Assembly (NCBI GenBank): GCA_021162505.1
Contig: JAGGYO010000344.1
Location: 1-16,373 of the forward strand
Length of the DNA: 16,373 nt
Reading direction: 5' to 3'
Source of the DNA: a bacterium
GTDB taxonomy: Bacteria; AUK180
Shown here: positions 1 through 7,895 of the stretch, one piece after another
Position numbering within the stretch: position 1 is the stretch's first letter
Layout of the letters: each line of letters opens with the position of its first letter
The notes under the pieces: model-generated
Told to the model about the DNA's origin: nothing
Databases searched by the model: none
Seen by the model: only the letters and a program-made list of their open reading frames with translations
Program-made: the position numbers and the translations under genes

Positions 1-1
1 T

Positions 2-28
2 TTGGGACACATCTTTTTCTTGGGACAC
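2..28. repeat. Two direct copies of TTGGGACAC
   Basis: The 9-mer TTGGGACAC occurs at 2-10 and again at 20-28, 18 bp apart, at the very edge of the window. No gene is visible around it. It may be the end of a dispersed repeat or element that continues to the left, but the window cuts it off. Confidence 0.3.
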
Positions 29-68
29 ACAAAAAGAAGTGAGGAAGTAAAAACAAATGGAAAATAAT

Positions 69-115
69 GAGATTCCTACGCAAACTTCGTTTGCTCTGAA
101 TGACATAAGAATGTC
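69..115. repeat. Remnant of a small dispersed palindromic repeat (two mini-hairpins)
   Basis: Two perfect small hairpins lie side by side: CAAAC-TTC-GTTTG at 81-93 and GACAT-AAGA-ATGTC at 102-115. The flanks (GAGATTCCTACG at 69-80 and CTCTGAATGACA at 94-105) resemble a degenerate form of the 'GAGATTCCTCGC...GGAATGACA' type dispersed repeat that I recall from many bacterial genomes. That family link is from memory and not checked. The rest of 1-203 shows no gene. Confidence 0.35.
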
Positions 116-203
116 TCGTAACTCAGGACTCAAAACTCATAACCCAAAACTATTAAATGTATGTCCTTCTTTTGTGGCTTTTCTAATTTTTATATTTTTT
201 TCT

Positions 204-523
204 TCCCTCATCTACTCATAAACCCATTTACTCATATACTCATACACCCATTTACTCATACACTCATACACCCATTTACCCATTCTCCCATTCCCTCATC
301 TACTCATAAACCCATTTACTCATACACCCATAAACCCATTTACCCATTTACTCATACACCCATTTACCCATTCTCCCATTCCCTCATCTACTCATAAACC
401 CATTTACTCATACACCCATACACCCATTTACCCATAAACCCATATACTCATACACCCATTTACCCATTTACCCATACACTCATAAACCCATTTACTCATA
501 CACCCATTTACCCATTTACCCAT
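204..523. repeat. 8-bp tandem repeat array, 40 units
   Basis: The whole stretch divides into 40 consecutive 8-mers with no insertion or deletion. Each unit ends in CCCAT or CTCAT and begins with a variable trinucleotide, mostly TTA, ACA, AAA or ATA, with CTA, TCT and TCC in fixed places. On the other strand the unit reads ATGRGTNN. The four-unit block starting TCCCTCAT recurs at 204, 292 and 380, giving an 88-bp (11-unit) higher-order period. The array starts 40 bp downstream of the folP stop codon in the direction of transcription. A short + strand frame through it (161-397) is just translated repeat (HPFTH-like) and is not a gene. Confidence 0.95.
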
Positions 524-562
524 CCCACTGCTTTTTTCGACTCTCAACCCTCAACTGTATTT

Positions 563-1708
563 CTACCCTCTAATTGCCTGAAGAGTTTTTAACAGAGCCC
601 GGTGGGCTTTTACATCATGTACCCGTATATAATTGATCTTCTTTTCAATTAAATAAGTCGAAATCCCCAAGGTACCGAAACCACGGAGAGCTCCGTATTC
701 GTTTTTATAAATATCTTTGAAAAGAGATTTATTCGAGTGACCAATGAGAATATTCACTCCGAACATTTTAAGTGCTTCAATTTCCCGAAGTATTCGTAAA
801 TTATCTTTGTACCTTTTCCCAAAGCCGATACCAGGGTCTATAATTATTCTTTTTGCATTAATACCATTTTTAATGATATAATTGATCTTTTTTTCAAAGA
901 ATTCCAAAAGTTCATTTATTACATCCTTGTAATAAGGAGCCCGCTGCATTGTCTTGGGACTTCCCTTCATATGCATTATTATGATCTTATGTTTTGTGTC
1001 TTTCAATAAAGGTAGCATTCGTTCATCCGATAGCGCAGTGATATCATTTAAAAATTTGACTTTTTTCTGGAATTTTTTAAAAACTTCATATTTATAGGTA
1101 TCCAATGATATGGGAAGTTTACCATTATATGATTTAAAAAACGGCTTTAAGCGTTTTATCTCCTCTTCTACACTAATAGTATCAGAACCGGGACGGGAAG
1201 ATTCACCTCCAATATCAATAACGGATGAATACTTTTCCAATTCACTAATCCTTTGTTTTAACGGCTCCTTGGTCATATATTGCCCACCGTCATAGAAAGA
1301 ATCGGGGGTTAAATTCAATATACCCATGATCTTGGTCTTGACTTCGTAAAATTTTTCATAATTCTTTACTGAGGTCAAGATCTTTTCGCTCAATTCCTTT
1401 AATCCAAAGGACTGCTGTTTCAATTTTATCGCTAATTTTCTATATATGTGAGGTGCACCCAGCAATAGGATGTTTTCCTTTGCCTTTCTTTTCATAATGG
1501 AATTAGACGAAATAGCTGCATCTGAACCAATAGAGAGCATTTCCTGTTTTAATATTAATGAAACATGTGTAGGAACATCTTTAATTAGAATAGGAACAAT
1601 ATCACTTTTTTTTGCCATATACCACATTACTATATCATCAACCTTAATAATGTCTTTTAATTCGTCTTTAATATGAGTAATGTCCGTTTTTAATATTTGT
1701 ATTTTCAT
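563..1708 (-). CDS. folP: Dihydropteroate synthase with long N-terminal extension
   Basis: Folate biosynthesis enzyme that condenses dihydropterin pyrophosphate with p-aminobenzoate to give dihydropteroate; cytosolic. The catalytic TIM-barrel begins near residue 126 with MGILNLTPDSFYDGG (128-142). It continues with DIGGESSRPG (165-174), the SLDTY strand (201-205), LNDITA (220-225), IIMHMKG (243-249), DPGIGFGK (291-298) and the anion-binding RVHD (362-365). The SxK motif reads SNKS (325-328), where most family members have SRKS. The 381 residues exceed the usual 270-280 because about 125 residues precede the barrel. Similar extensions occur in some other deep-branching bacteria, as I recall. 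The ATG overlaps the pfkA stop as ATGA, so it is probably translationally coupled. It is the last gene of the operon. No convincing terminator follows; the transcript would run into the 8-bp array. Confidence 0.93.
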   Translation of the reverse strand: MKIQILKTDITHIKDELKDIIKVDDIVMWYMAKKSDIVPILIKDVPTHVSLILKQEMLSIGSDAAISSNSIMKRKAKENILLLGAPHIYRKLAIKLKQQSFGLKELSEKILTSVKNYEKFYEVKTKIMGILNLTPDSFYDGGQYMTKEPLKQRISELEKYSSVIDIGGESSRPGSDTISVEEEIKRLKPFFKSYNGKLPISLDTYKYEVFKKFQKKVKFLNDITALSDERMLPLLKDTKHKIIIMHMKGSPKTMQRAPYYKDVINELLEFFEKKINYIIKNGINAKRIIIDPGIGFGKRYKDNLRILREIEALKMFGVNILIGHSNKSLFKDIYKNEYGALRGFGTLGISTYLIEKKINYIRVHDVKAHRALLKTLQAIRG

Positions 1709-2676
1709 GTACTCATATATCTGACTGTTTTAATATCATTTGCGGGAGCAGGTTTTACCATGTTTACCACTTGTGATATTGGCGTAATCTTATAGGTTGT
1801 CCCAGAATAACCGATCAATACATTAGCGTTTCCCATTAAGTACTGTTCAACTGATTCTCTTCCTAACCTTGTTGCTAAAACTCGATCGTATGCTGTTGGA
1901 GACCCGCCGCGCTGAATATGTCCAAGAATTGTTTTTCTTATTTCCCACGGGATCTTTTTTTTAAGCTTTTTTTCCAATTCTTCCACATGGATAGCACCCT
2001 CAGCAACAATGATTATGGTGTTTTTCTTATGCTCTTTTTTTCTCATCTGTGTCATAGATATGATCTCATCAATATTAATGGGAAACTCAGGGATAATGAC
2101 ATAATCAGCTCCGGTGGCAATACATGCCATTAAAGCAAGATATCCCGAACCACGCCCCATGACCTCGATCAAAAAAGTTCTTTCATGGGATGAAGCAGTA
2201 TCTTTTATCCTGTCAACAGCATATAAAATAGTATTCAAAGCCGTATCTACTCCTATGGACATTTCTGTCCCGGGAATATCATTATCAATTGACCCGGGCA
2301 ATACAATTGTGTTCGCCCCAAATTTACTTAAAGCATTTGCTCCACGAAGGGATCCGTTTCCTCCAATAATAAAAACAGAATCAAAATTTTCTTTTTTAAT
2401 AATATCGGCTACATCCTTACAGACCTTTTCATCTTTCAGCTCCGGGAATCGGGAGGTTTCAAGAAAGGTTCCACCTGCTTTGATGAGATTGGCAACATTT
2501 CTTGAGCTCAATGGAACGAAATCCTTTTCATAAATTCCGCGAAATCCTCTATTTATCCCAATTGGTTTAATATTGTTAGATAAAGCCGTTCTTACTATGG
2601 CTCGAACAGCAGCATTCATTCCAGGGGCATCACCTCCGCTGGTAAGTATGCCGATTTTCTTCATTTTACTTTTCAT
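1705..2676 (-). CDS. pfkA: 6-phosphofructokinase (PfkA family)
   Basis: Glycolytic enzyme phosphorylating fructose 6-phosphate; cytosolic. Family motifs run in order: the nucleotide loop ILTSGGDAPGMNAAVRA (10-26), GGTFLETSR (68-76), GGNGS (105-109), PGSIDNDIPGT (127-137) with catalytic Asp131 and Asp133, SSHERTFLIEVMGRGSG (162-178) and GHIQRGGSPTAYDR (252-265). The 323 residues are normal for bacterial PfkA. Gly108 and Gly128 correspond to the positions that are Gly in ATP-dependent enzymes (Asp and Lys in PPi-dependent ones), so ATP is the likely donor. The Asp of GGDGS (E. coli Asp103) is Asn107 here. The start is uncertain: Met1 overlaps the accA end by 11 nt, and Met5 (2664) would begin 1 nt after the accA stop; Met1 has GGGA about 5 nt upstream. 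Confidence 0.94.
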   Translation of the reverse strand: MKSKMKKIGILTSGGDAPGMNAAVRAIVRTALSNNIKPIGINRGFRGIYEKDFVPLSSRNVANLIKAGGTFLETSRFPELKDEKVCKDVADIIKKENFDSVFIIGGNGSLRGANALSKFGANTIVLPGSIDNDIPGTEMSIGVDTALNTILYAVDRIKDTASSHERTFLIEVMGRGSGYLALMACIATGADYVIIPEFPINIDEIISMTQMRKKEHKKNTIIIVAEGAIHVEELEKKLKKKIPWEIRKTILGHIQRGGSPTAYDRVLATRLGRESVEQYLMGNANVLIGYSGTTYKITPISQVVNMVKPAPANDIKTVRYMST

Positions 2677-3622
2677 AGATTCCCATATTTTTATATTTTT
2701 TTAGCCTTTTCTTTAATAAATAACTCAATCCTGTCTTTTTTAGTCTTTTGATCACATTTATTATTGTACCTGTAACATTTTCATATATATATTGAGGATT
2801 ATTATGTGCTCCACCGGAAGGTTCTTCGATAATACCATCAATGACCTTCAACTTTAAAAGATCTGAAGATGTTAATTTCAATGCCTTTGCAGATATCTCC
2901 GCATTTTTTGCGTCCCTGAAAAGAATTGAAGCACAACCTTCAGGAGAGATCACTGAGTATATTGAGTACTGCAGCATCTGTATCTCGTCGGTAACTCCAA
3001 TTCCCAAAGCACCGCCTGAGCCACCTTCACCTATGATAATGGACAATGTGGGAACCTTCAAAGACATCATTTCCCTTAGATTCCGAGCTATAGCTTCGGA
3101 TTGACCGCGTTCCTCGGCACCAATTCCGGGGTATGCTCCGGGAGTATCAATGAATGTAACAATCGGTAACTTGAATTTTTCTGCAAGCTTCATCAACCTT
3201 AACGCTTTTCTATAGCCCTCCGGGGATGCCATGCCGAAATTTCTATAGATCTTGTCATCGGTATCGCGGCCCTTTTCCTGACCAACGATCATGAGCTTTT
3301 GTGTACCAATGGTAATAAATCCTCCTAACATAGCAGGATCATCTCTAAAATTACGATCTCCGTGAAGTTCAATAAAATCCTTTCCGAGATTTTTAATATA
3401 ATCCTTAAAATGGGGTCTTTTCGGATGTCTGGCAATCTTAACTATGTTCCATGGAGTCAGTTTTTGATATGTAGTTTCGATCAATATATTTAATTTTTTC
3501 TCATATCTTGCAATTTTTGCTTTACCGGAAGTGGTAGTGGCAGCTTTTCCGTTTTTTAGTTCATTTAATTTTTCCTTCAGTTCATTTATCGGTTTTTCAA
3601 AAGCTAATTCATTAAAAGCCAT
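2666..3622 (-). CDS. accA: Acetyl-CoA carboxylase carboxyltransferase subunit alpha
   Basis: Alpha subunit of the carboxyltransferase that moves the carboxyl group from biotin-BCCP to acetyl-CoA, giving malonyl-CoA for fatty-acid synthesis; cytosolic. The N-terminal helical segment (about 8-55) is followed by the crotonase-like fold with LHGDR (86-90), GQEKGRDT (114-121), TPGAYPGIGAEERGQ (160-174), GEGGSGGALG (198-207), SPEGCASILFRD (226-237) and EEPSGGAH (266-273). The 318 residues match the family length of about 315-320. The start is firm: AGGAGG ends 5 nt before the ATG. The enzyme needs the AccD beta subunit, which is not in this window. In Bacillus accD sits directly before accA; here a membrane-protein gene does. 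Confidence 0.96.
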   Translation of the reverse strand: MAFNELAFEKPINELKEKLNELKNGKAATTTSGKAKIARYEKKLNILIETTYQKLTPWNIVKIARHPKRPHFKDYIKNLGKDFIELHGDRNFRDDPAMLGGFITIGTQKLMIVGQEKGRDTDDKIYRNFGMASPEGYRKALRLMKLAEKFKLPIVTFIDTPGAYPGIGAEERGQSEAIARNLREMMSLKVPTLSIIIGEGGSGGALGIGVTDEIQMLQYSIYSVISPEGCASILFRDAKNAEISAKALKLTSSDLLKLKVIDGIIEEPSGGAHNNPQYIYENVTGTIINVIKRLKKTGLSYLLKKRLKKYKNMGIYEK

Positions 3623-3627
3623 TATAT

Positions 3628-3633
3628 CCTCCT
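3628..3633 (-). promoter_or_regulatory. Perfect Shine-Dalgarno for accA
   Basis: AGGAGG on the minus strand ends 5 nt before the accA ATG. It overlaps the last bases of the upstream membrane-protein gene, whose stop is TAG at 3632-3634. It is the strongest ribosome binding site inside the operon and fixes the accA start. Confidence 0.85.
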
Positions 3634-4360
3634 ATAACCATCGCATATATCTTACAAAAAAGTATCTATAGAAATTACCATTGCCATCAAGAAGGAATTG
3701 GAATCCAATACCCCAATTATTGTTCATATTGGCTTCAATAGCACTTCCGAAACGGAAAAAATCTTTAAAATCAAAACCTGACTGACTTCCTGAAAGAAAT
3801 ACACCCCCGAAATCATCAAGATTGAAATAAATTGTAATAAATTTTGTAAAATAAAAATTTGATAAAAAATAAAAACCCATATAGTTATCATTTATAAATG
3901 GAATATGTGTTCCCAATGTCATAGTACCAAATAATTTTTTATTGTTTTTGAATAATTTAGTCATGCTGAGGAACATCCCACGGCGAGAAGGGTTTAAATG
4001 CGTAAACATCGGAATTATATCCTTCCCATCCCATCCCAATTTTGTGTAGAATGGAAAGTTCATCTTTGGGCTTAATATCTGAAATCCAAGATATGGTGCA
4101 GGAACATTTACAATAATGTTACTGTTCCCAATGACATTTTCGGTTAGAAGGGATACGCCTATTTCAAAAAAGTTAAGGATCCCGACATTTGCTTCAATTC
4201 TAATATTCCCATTATCTTCAAATGTTAATTGTGAAAAGGACTGCGCATTTCCTAATATCAATCCTGTTGGGGCGTTGATTAGTTTGAAGTCGTTTGATGC
4301 ATTAATTATTTCAATAAAAATTAATGTTAATAAAATCAAAATTACTTTTAATTTCTTCAT
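3632..4360 (-). CDS. Predicted outer-membrane beta-barrel-like protein
   Basis: I do not recognise a named family. The 242-residue product begins with a typical signal peptide: MKKLK, then a hydrophobic core (about 6-19), with likely cleavage near INA-S (21/22). The mature part alternates polar and hydrophobic residues and is rich in Phe, Tyr, Gly and Asn (for example FYFLSNFYFTKFITIYFN), as in transmembrane beta strands. It ends in YFFVRYMRWL, an aromatic-rich tail like that of barrel proteins, although the final residue is Leu rather than Phe. The segment after the signal (LINAPTGLILGNA) vaguely recalls YjbH-type outer-membrane proteins. Its ATG lies inside the end of dnaE (50-nt overlap) and is preceded by GAGGAA. 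It separates dnaE from accA. Confidence 0.75.
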   Translation of the reverse strand: MKKLKVILILLTLIFIEIINASNDFKLINAPTGLILGNAQSFSQLTFEDNGNIRIEANVGILNFFEIGVSLLTENVIGNSNIIVNVPAPYLGFQILSPKMNFPFYTKLGWDGKDIIPMFTHLNPSRRGMFLSMTKLFKNNKKLFGTMTLGTHIPFINDNYMGFYFLSNFYFTKFITIYFNLDDFGGVFLSGSQSGFDFKDFFRFGSAIEANMNNNWGIGFQFLLDGNGNFYRYFFVRYMRWL

Positions 4361-7300
4361 ATAGTTCCTCGCTTATTTTTACTTTAAAATTTTTACTAAG
4401 AGATAGGTCTAATTGACCATATGCCGGCGTATCATTGATGGTAAATTTTACCGTTGCCTTCCCTTTATGCTTTTCAAGCACTTGTTTGAAAAGCATCAAA
4501 TTATTATTCAGCTTATGTATATTAATATACGCTACTTGGAAACTGACACGGTTTTCAAAGATTTTCCACAGATCATCCACAGGATAATAATCATCACAGC
4601 TTAAACCGCTATCGTCTCTATTCTTTTTTACCTTGAATACTGCCACGGTATACATATTTTCACTAAAATGGTCATAAATATCCCGACCTTCTTTTTTCGT
4701 GAAAGCCTCGTATTGTTTGCTATAAATACTCACCGGTGCAGAGCCTAAAAGATCTTCTACGGTCAATATTAGGTAGGATCGTTTGTCTCTTTTTGTAAAT
4801 CTTTTTTTAACATCGGTAATAACTCCCATTGTATAACCACTTTCAACATTTCTTATATCTCTTGAATTAAACAACGGAAAAATATCATAAAAATACTCCA
4901 TATTAACCAGCGGATGGGAAGAGAAGTAATATCCTAAATATTCTTTTTCGAAGCGTAATCGTTCCTTTTTATCAAAATCCTCCAGATCCCTTAGATGTTT
5001 TAAGTTCTCATAGATATCAATATTGACCTTTGCTCCTAAAAAGAGATTACCCATACCATTGCTCTCTTCATCCTTTAACTTCTTTCCGTAAAGGATTATA
5101 TTTTCTATAGCATCATATAGAGCTGCTCTATTTTCATGAAGTTCATCGAAAACACCAACTTTTATTAATATTTCCAATGTTCCCTTATTGAGATTCTTAT
5201 GAGAAACCCTTTTAATAAAATCAAATATATTCTTAAAAGGACCATTTTCTGTTTTCTCTTTTACAATATCAATAACAAATTTGGAATTAACGCCCTTGAT
5301 TTTATCAAAACCGTACCTTATATTTCCTGATTCCGGTGTAAAATTTTCGTAACTTCTATTTATAGCGGGTGGAAGTATTTTTATTTTATGTTGAAAGACA
5401 TTTTCAAAGTAAACTTTCCCTTTTTCAAAATCAATCTCATTATTAAACAATGAAGTAAAAAATTCAACTGGATAATTTGCTTTCAGATATGCAGTCCAAT
5501 ATGTCAGATGAGCATAAGCGGTTGAATGGGACTTATTGAAAGCATATTCTGCAAATTTCTCGATCTGATGCCACAATTTTTCAACATCCGCTTTTTTATT
5601 CTTATTCTTCACTGCACCATCAATAAACTGTTGTTTCATCTTCAATATGAGATCACCTTTTTTCTTGGCAACCGCTTTTCTCAATAGATCAGCATCACCA
5701 GGGGAAAAATCGGAAAGCTTTTGAGCTATTCTCATAATATGTTCTTGATATATCATAGTACCATAGGCATCATCCAGAATATCTCCAAGGTCAAAGTTCA
5801 TAGCTTTTTTAACTTCTTCACTGCGACCCTCTTCCCACATTTTTTTGTTTCTAATATAATCATCCATCAAACCAGCGTTCAAAGGACCAGGACGATACAA
5901 TGAGATTCCGCCGATGAGATCATCCATCTTCTTCGGCTGCAGGTTTTTCATTAAGATCCCCATGCCGGGCGAGGATTCAATTTGAAATACACCCTGAACA
6001 TCCCCTGCGGAGATCATTTCATAAGTTTTACTATCATCTAACGGAACTTTTTCAATATCAAAGTCCTTTACGACCTTTCTAATAATTTTCTCCGCATCAG
6101 CTATTACCGTTAAGGTTTTCAGCCCCAGAATATCCCATTTGACCAAGTGTGCCAATTCAATATCAGCCATTTCATACTGTGCAATTACCTCACTATCCTT
6201 AGTGAAATAAAGTGGTGCATATTCAACCAAGGGTTTATCCGATATAACCACCCCCGCAGCATGTATACTTTTATTTCTTATGACCTTGTTTAATTTTAAT
6301 GCTGCTTCCTGCCATAATTTTGTAATCCCGTTCTTTTCAAAATATTGATTTATATTGGGATCAACAGATATAGCACCCTCAAGAGAACTTTCCTTTGTAT
6401 TAGTGATAAGTTTGGAAACCTCCCCAACAGCAGTAAGGGGGATGGATAACACCCTGCCCGTATCACGAATAGCAGCTTTGGTCTGAAGAACATTAAAGGT
6501 GATGATCTGACAAACTTTTTGAGATAAAATATCTTCTTTACCTCCATTGTACTTTTCCTTAATATAAGCAATGAGTTTATCCCTGTTCCTCTTGCAAACA
6601 TCAATATCAACATCAGGAATATTGCTCCTATCGGGGTTCAAGAATCTTTCAAAGAGAAGACCATACCGGGTTGGTTCCACTGATGTCAGATCTGAAAGAT
6701 AAGCCACAACGGACCCAACAACAGATCCCCTGCCGGGTCCAATGGGTATATCGTGACTTTTCGCCCAAAGGATAATATCTCTAACAATGAGAAAGTATTG
6801 CGCAAACTTTTTTTCAGCAATGATCTTAAACTCATATTCGAAACGCGTCCGAACACTATCCTTTTCCTCCTTACTGAAATCCGAATATTTCATCTCAAAG
6901 TTCTTTTCACATATTTCTCTTAAAGCTTTTTCATAACCTTCGGTCCTAGGTATTCCTTTATATTCATCTGATAGTTCGTAATGAGGCATAGCCCAAACTC
7001 TTCTTTGAGGTATTTCTAAATTGGTTTTATTTGCAACTTTTTCGGTTTCGTGTACTGCCTGAGGAATATCCTTGAATGTTTCCAGCATCTCCTCTTCCGT
7101 TTTAACATAGAATTCATGTGAAGGTCCCAAAGATTTACTATAATTTGATACTTTTTTTAATACCTCTTCCTTTGATACATCTTGCGGTAAGCGCGAGAAT
7201 TCATCATAAAAATTATCCTTCATCTGCAATGCCAGTAATATATTTTGAAATGGACCATCTTCCTTTTTTATATAGTGAGAATCATTTGTAGCCACCAAAG

Positions 7301-7895
7301 GCACCCCTGTCTCTTTTGAAAGTTCAATGAGCCCAGGAATGACCTTTTCTTCATCTTCAATCCCATGACGCATCACTTCAATATAAAAATCCTCTCCAAA
7401 TAAAGGTAGAAATTTTTCTTTAATATATTCCAATGCAATATCGCTTTTTCCGCGAAGTAATAATTGCGATAGAGACCCGGCAAGACAGGCGGACATAGCG
7501 ATCAGGCCTTTATTATAGTTTTTTAGATCCTCAAAAGTGATCCGCGGCTTCTTATAAAAATGCTTTTTATCATCCCTCGTAAAAGAAAGCGAAGAAAGCT
7601 TAAAAAGGTTTTTTAAGCCCTCATAATCCTTAGCAAGAAGGGTCAAATGGAAATTTGATATCTTTGGAAATCTACTATCTTCATGGTTCAGATACATTTC
7701 AGAACCCAAAATGGGCTTGATCCCATTTTCTTTCATGGTGTGATAAAATTTCAATATACCAAAAAGATTTCCGTGATCGGTAATAGCACACGAAGAAAAG
7801 TTATTTTTCTTCAAATGTTCCGCAAGAGGTTTGATTTTCGTCAAACCGTCAAGCATGGAAAATTCAGTATGAAGATGTAGATGTACAAAACTCAA
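4311..7895 (-). CDS. dnaE: DNA polymerase III subunit alpha (DnaE)
   Basis: Replicative polymerase, catalytic subunit. The N-terminal PHP domain (about 1-270) keeps its apparent metal ligands: HLHLH (5-9), DHG (40-42), Glu66, His177 and NDSHY (204-208). This site could therefore be active, unlike the degenerate one of E. coli, where TDH reads TDF. The polymerase core has GPGRGSVVGS (386-395), PDVDID (427-432) supplying two catalytic Asp, HAAGVVIS (545-552) and KWDILGLKTLT (586-596) with the third Asp588. The AFNKSHSTAYA segment (785-795), a following helix-hairpin-helix region and an OB fold (about 1019-1062, YTMGVITDVKKRFT) come next. The 1194 residues match DnaE1; no intein is seen. The start is TTG, directly after the upstream TAA (TAATTG). 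The first downstream ATG (Met14) would remove the PHP histidines, so TTG is preferred. AAGG lies about 9 nt upstream. Confidence 0.96.
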   Translation of the reverse strand: MSFVHLHLHTEFSMLDGLTKIKPLAEHLKKNNFSSCAITDHGNLFGILKFYHTMKENGIKPILGSEMYLNHEDSRFPKISNFHLTLLAKDYEGLKNLFKLSSLSFTRDDKKHFYKKPRITFEDLKNYNKGLIAMSACLAGSLSQLLLRGKSDIALEYIKEKFLPLFGEDFYIEVMRHGIEDEEKVIPGLIELSKETGVPLVATNDSHYIKKEDGPFQNILLALQMKDNFYDEFSRLPQDVSKEEVLKKVSNYSKSLGPSHEFYVKTEEEMLETFKDIPQAVHETEKVANKTNLEIPQRRVWAMPHYELSDEYKGIPRTEGYEKALREICEKNFEMKYSDFSKEEKDSVRTRFEYEFKIIAEKKFAQYFLIVRDIILWAKSHDIPIGPGRGSVVGSVVAYLSDLTSVEPTRYGLLFERFLNPDRSNIPDVDIDVCKRNRDKLIAYIKEKYNGGKEDILSQKVCQIITFNVLQTKAAIRDTGRVLSIPLTAVGEVSKLITNTKESSLEGAISVDPNINQYFEKNGITKLWQEAALKLNKVIRNKSIHAAGVVISDKPLVEYAPLYFTKDSEVIAQYEMADIELAHLVKWDILGLKTLTVIADAEKIIRKVVKDFDIEKVPLDDSKTYEMISAGDVQGVFQIESSPGMGILMKNLQPKKMDDLIGGISLYRPGPLNAGLMDDYIRNKKMWEEGRSEEVKKAMNFDLGDILDDAYGTMIYQEHIMRIAQKLSDFSPGDADLLRKAVAKKKGDLILKMKQQFIDGAVKNKNKKADVEKLWHQIEKFAEYAFNKSHSTAYAHLTYWTAYLKANYPVEFFTSLFNNEIDFEKGKVYFENVFQHKIKILPPAINRSYENFTPESGNIRYGFDKIKGVNSKFVIDIVKEKTENGPFKNIFDFIKRVSHKNLNKGTLEILIKVGVFDELHENRAALYDAIENIILYGKKLKDEESNGMGNLFLGAKVNIDIYENLKHLRDLEDFDKKERLRFEKEYLGYYFSSHPLVNMEYFYDIFPLFNSRDIRNVESGYTMGVITDVKKRFTKRDKRSYLILTVEDLLGSAPVSIYSKQYEAFTKKEGRDIYDHFSENMYTVAVFKVKKNRDDSGLSCDDYYPVDDLWKIFENRVSFQVAYINIHKLNNNLMLFKQVLEKHKGKATVKFTINDTPAYGQLDLSLSKNFKVKISEELYEEIKSNFDFININFY
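4365..4370 (-). promoter_or_regulatory. Ribosome binding site inside dnaE for the membrane-protein gene
   Basis: GAGGAA on the minus strand lies 4 nt before the ATG at 4360, within the coding sequence for the dnaE C-terminus. It supports initiation 50 nt before dnaE ends. Confidence 0.65.

Noticed and set aside
161..397. Open + strand frame of 78 codons over the left repeat array
   Set aside because: It is translated 8-bp repeat (HPFTH/IHPF patterns), with no ribosome site and a hydrophobic low-complexity start.
204..523. CRISPR array
   Set aside because: Units are 8 bp with no spacers; no cas genes are nearby.
524..562. Intrinsic terminator after folP
   Set aside because: No stable hairpin with a T-run could be found on the minus strand between the folP stop and the repeat array.
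6350..6613. Minus-strand 87-codon frame inside dnaE, and many + strand frames opposite the genes
   Set aside because: They are shadows of well-supported genes, without recognisable domains or ribosome sites.
4311..7895. Intein or frameshift in dnaE
   Set aside because: The frame is continuous, length matches the family, and motif spacing around the catalytic Asp residues is normal.
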